DNA from: Nothopassalora personata
Lineage: Eukaryota; Ascomycota; Dothideomycetes; Mycosphaerellales; Mycosphaerellaceae
Direction of reading: 5' to 3'
Assembly: GCA_033816765.1 (NCBI GenBank)
Contig: CM066289.1
Coordinates: 868,001 to 932,000 of the forward strand
DNA: 64,000 bases
Positions 63,534 to 64,000 of the stretch are shown one piece after another. Position 1 is the stretch's first letter; every line of letters begins with the position of its first letter. Both the position numbers and the translations under genes were made by a program. The notes below the pieces were generated by a model. That model made no database searches. It was not told where the DNA came from and saw only the letters and a list, made by a program, of their open reading frames with translations.

Positions 63534-64000
63534 TACTGTATTCTGCAATATCTCCAGAAAGCATACAGGGGCGACTTGGGCGACAGTGCCGGCACGAGAT
63601 TTCTCTCATATCAGCCCTTGTAACCCGTGTACGACTCAGTCTGTGGCAGGCAAATCACAATCGACGTCGTGATCGGTGTACGAGATCTTCCCCACAATCT
63701 CGGTCATTTTACCTGCTTGTCGCCAACATCTGCCTGCACCACACCTACAACCGCAAGCCTGTCAATCACCATCATCTCCTGCCTCGTTCGCGTATCAGAA
63801 CCTAGCAGATGTGATTCATAGCGTTCCTATCCCGTGCTACCGGGGGAAAGCAAAATTGCAACCGAAATTTTGGAGACATAGCACTATCGGCAGTGGGGGC
63901 CAGTTGCAGTTTTGCTGTGCACACCTTGCCGTGATCCCAAGATCACGTAATCATTTTCTCGCGAACCTCCAAGCTTCGAGGTTGACCACGGCCATCATTA
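63534..64000. other. Right-edge sequence, no gene recognised
   Basis: Returns to GC-balanced composition. Nothing identifiable; a gene could begin beyond the edge. Confidence 0.4.

Noticed and set aside
1..64000. CRISPR array or bacterial-type operon
   Set aside because: No regularly spaced repeats; gene structure is clearly eukaryotic with spliceosomal introns.

Overview
The window looks like a nuclear contig from a filamentous ascomycete (Pezizomycotina; a Dothideomycete is plausible but was not tested). The evidence is compact genes with short GT-AG introns (about 48-75 nt) and typical filamentous-fungal families: a HET-domain protein, a Pth11-like receptor, a Zn2Cys6 regulator with a fungal-specific TF domain, an F-box-like/2EXR-type protein and a GH3 beta-glucosidase. 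There are also AT/TA-rich stretches and CAG-to-TAG or CGA-to-TGA type lesions that fit repeat-induced point mutation (RIP). I rebuilt the splice structures by eye; several exons, including N-termini, lie outside any long ORF.

Layout. 1-1990: 5' part of a coilin-like gene (-), running off the left edge. 2.4-6.5 kb: a gene graveyard with a decayed cytochrome P450 (+) and a decayed FAD-linked oxidoreductase (-) facing each other across a TA-rich RIP-like spacer. 7.3-21 kb: conserved housekeeping genes: mitochondrial acyl-CoA dehydrogenase (-), INCENP/Sli15-like protein (+), GRASP Golgi protein (-), secreted GH3 beta-glucosidase (-), chaperonin CCT3 (-). 21-33 kb: TLC-domain membrane protein (+), HET-domain protein with a suspicious stop codon (+), F-box-like protein (-), Rax1-like RGS membrane protein (+), MDR-family reductase (-), Maf-family nucleotide pyrophosphatase (+).

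33-49 kb: a 69-residue secreted cysteine-rich protein (-), a 1114-residue J-domain protein (-), a divergent pair of peroxisomal-type enoyl-CoA hydratase (-) and amidohydrolase/decarboxylase (+), a BTB/POZ protein (+), the PCI protein CSN12 (-) and ribosomal protein eL20/L18a (+), the last two sharing a 299-bp divergent promoter. 49.5-60 kb: a ferric reductase pseudogene with a large internal deletion (-), a Pth11-like receptor with a repeated D-x-G-G-L tail motif (+), a Ppr1-like Zn2Cys6 regulator with a 15-nt microexon (+) and an MFS transporter (-). 60-64 kb: no intact gene; triplet repeats and a degraded inverted-repeat transposon near the right end.

Most genes are unrelated neighbours. 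Possible functional links are the shared divergent promoters (ACAD/INCENP, CCT3/TLC, Maf/MDR, ECH/amidohydrolase, CSN12/eL20) and the dead P450/oxidoreductase pair, which may be the remains of a secondary-metabolism locus. No CRISPR, rRNA or convincing tRNA gene was seen. I found no clearly undescribed multi-gene system. The best novelty candidates are the small cysteine-rich secreted protein, the repeat-tailed receptor, the palindromic-end transposon relic and the stop-free in-frame introns.
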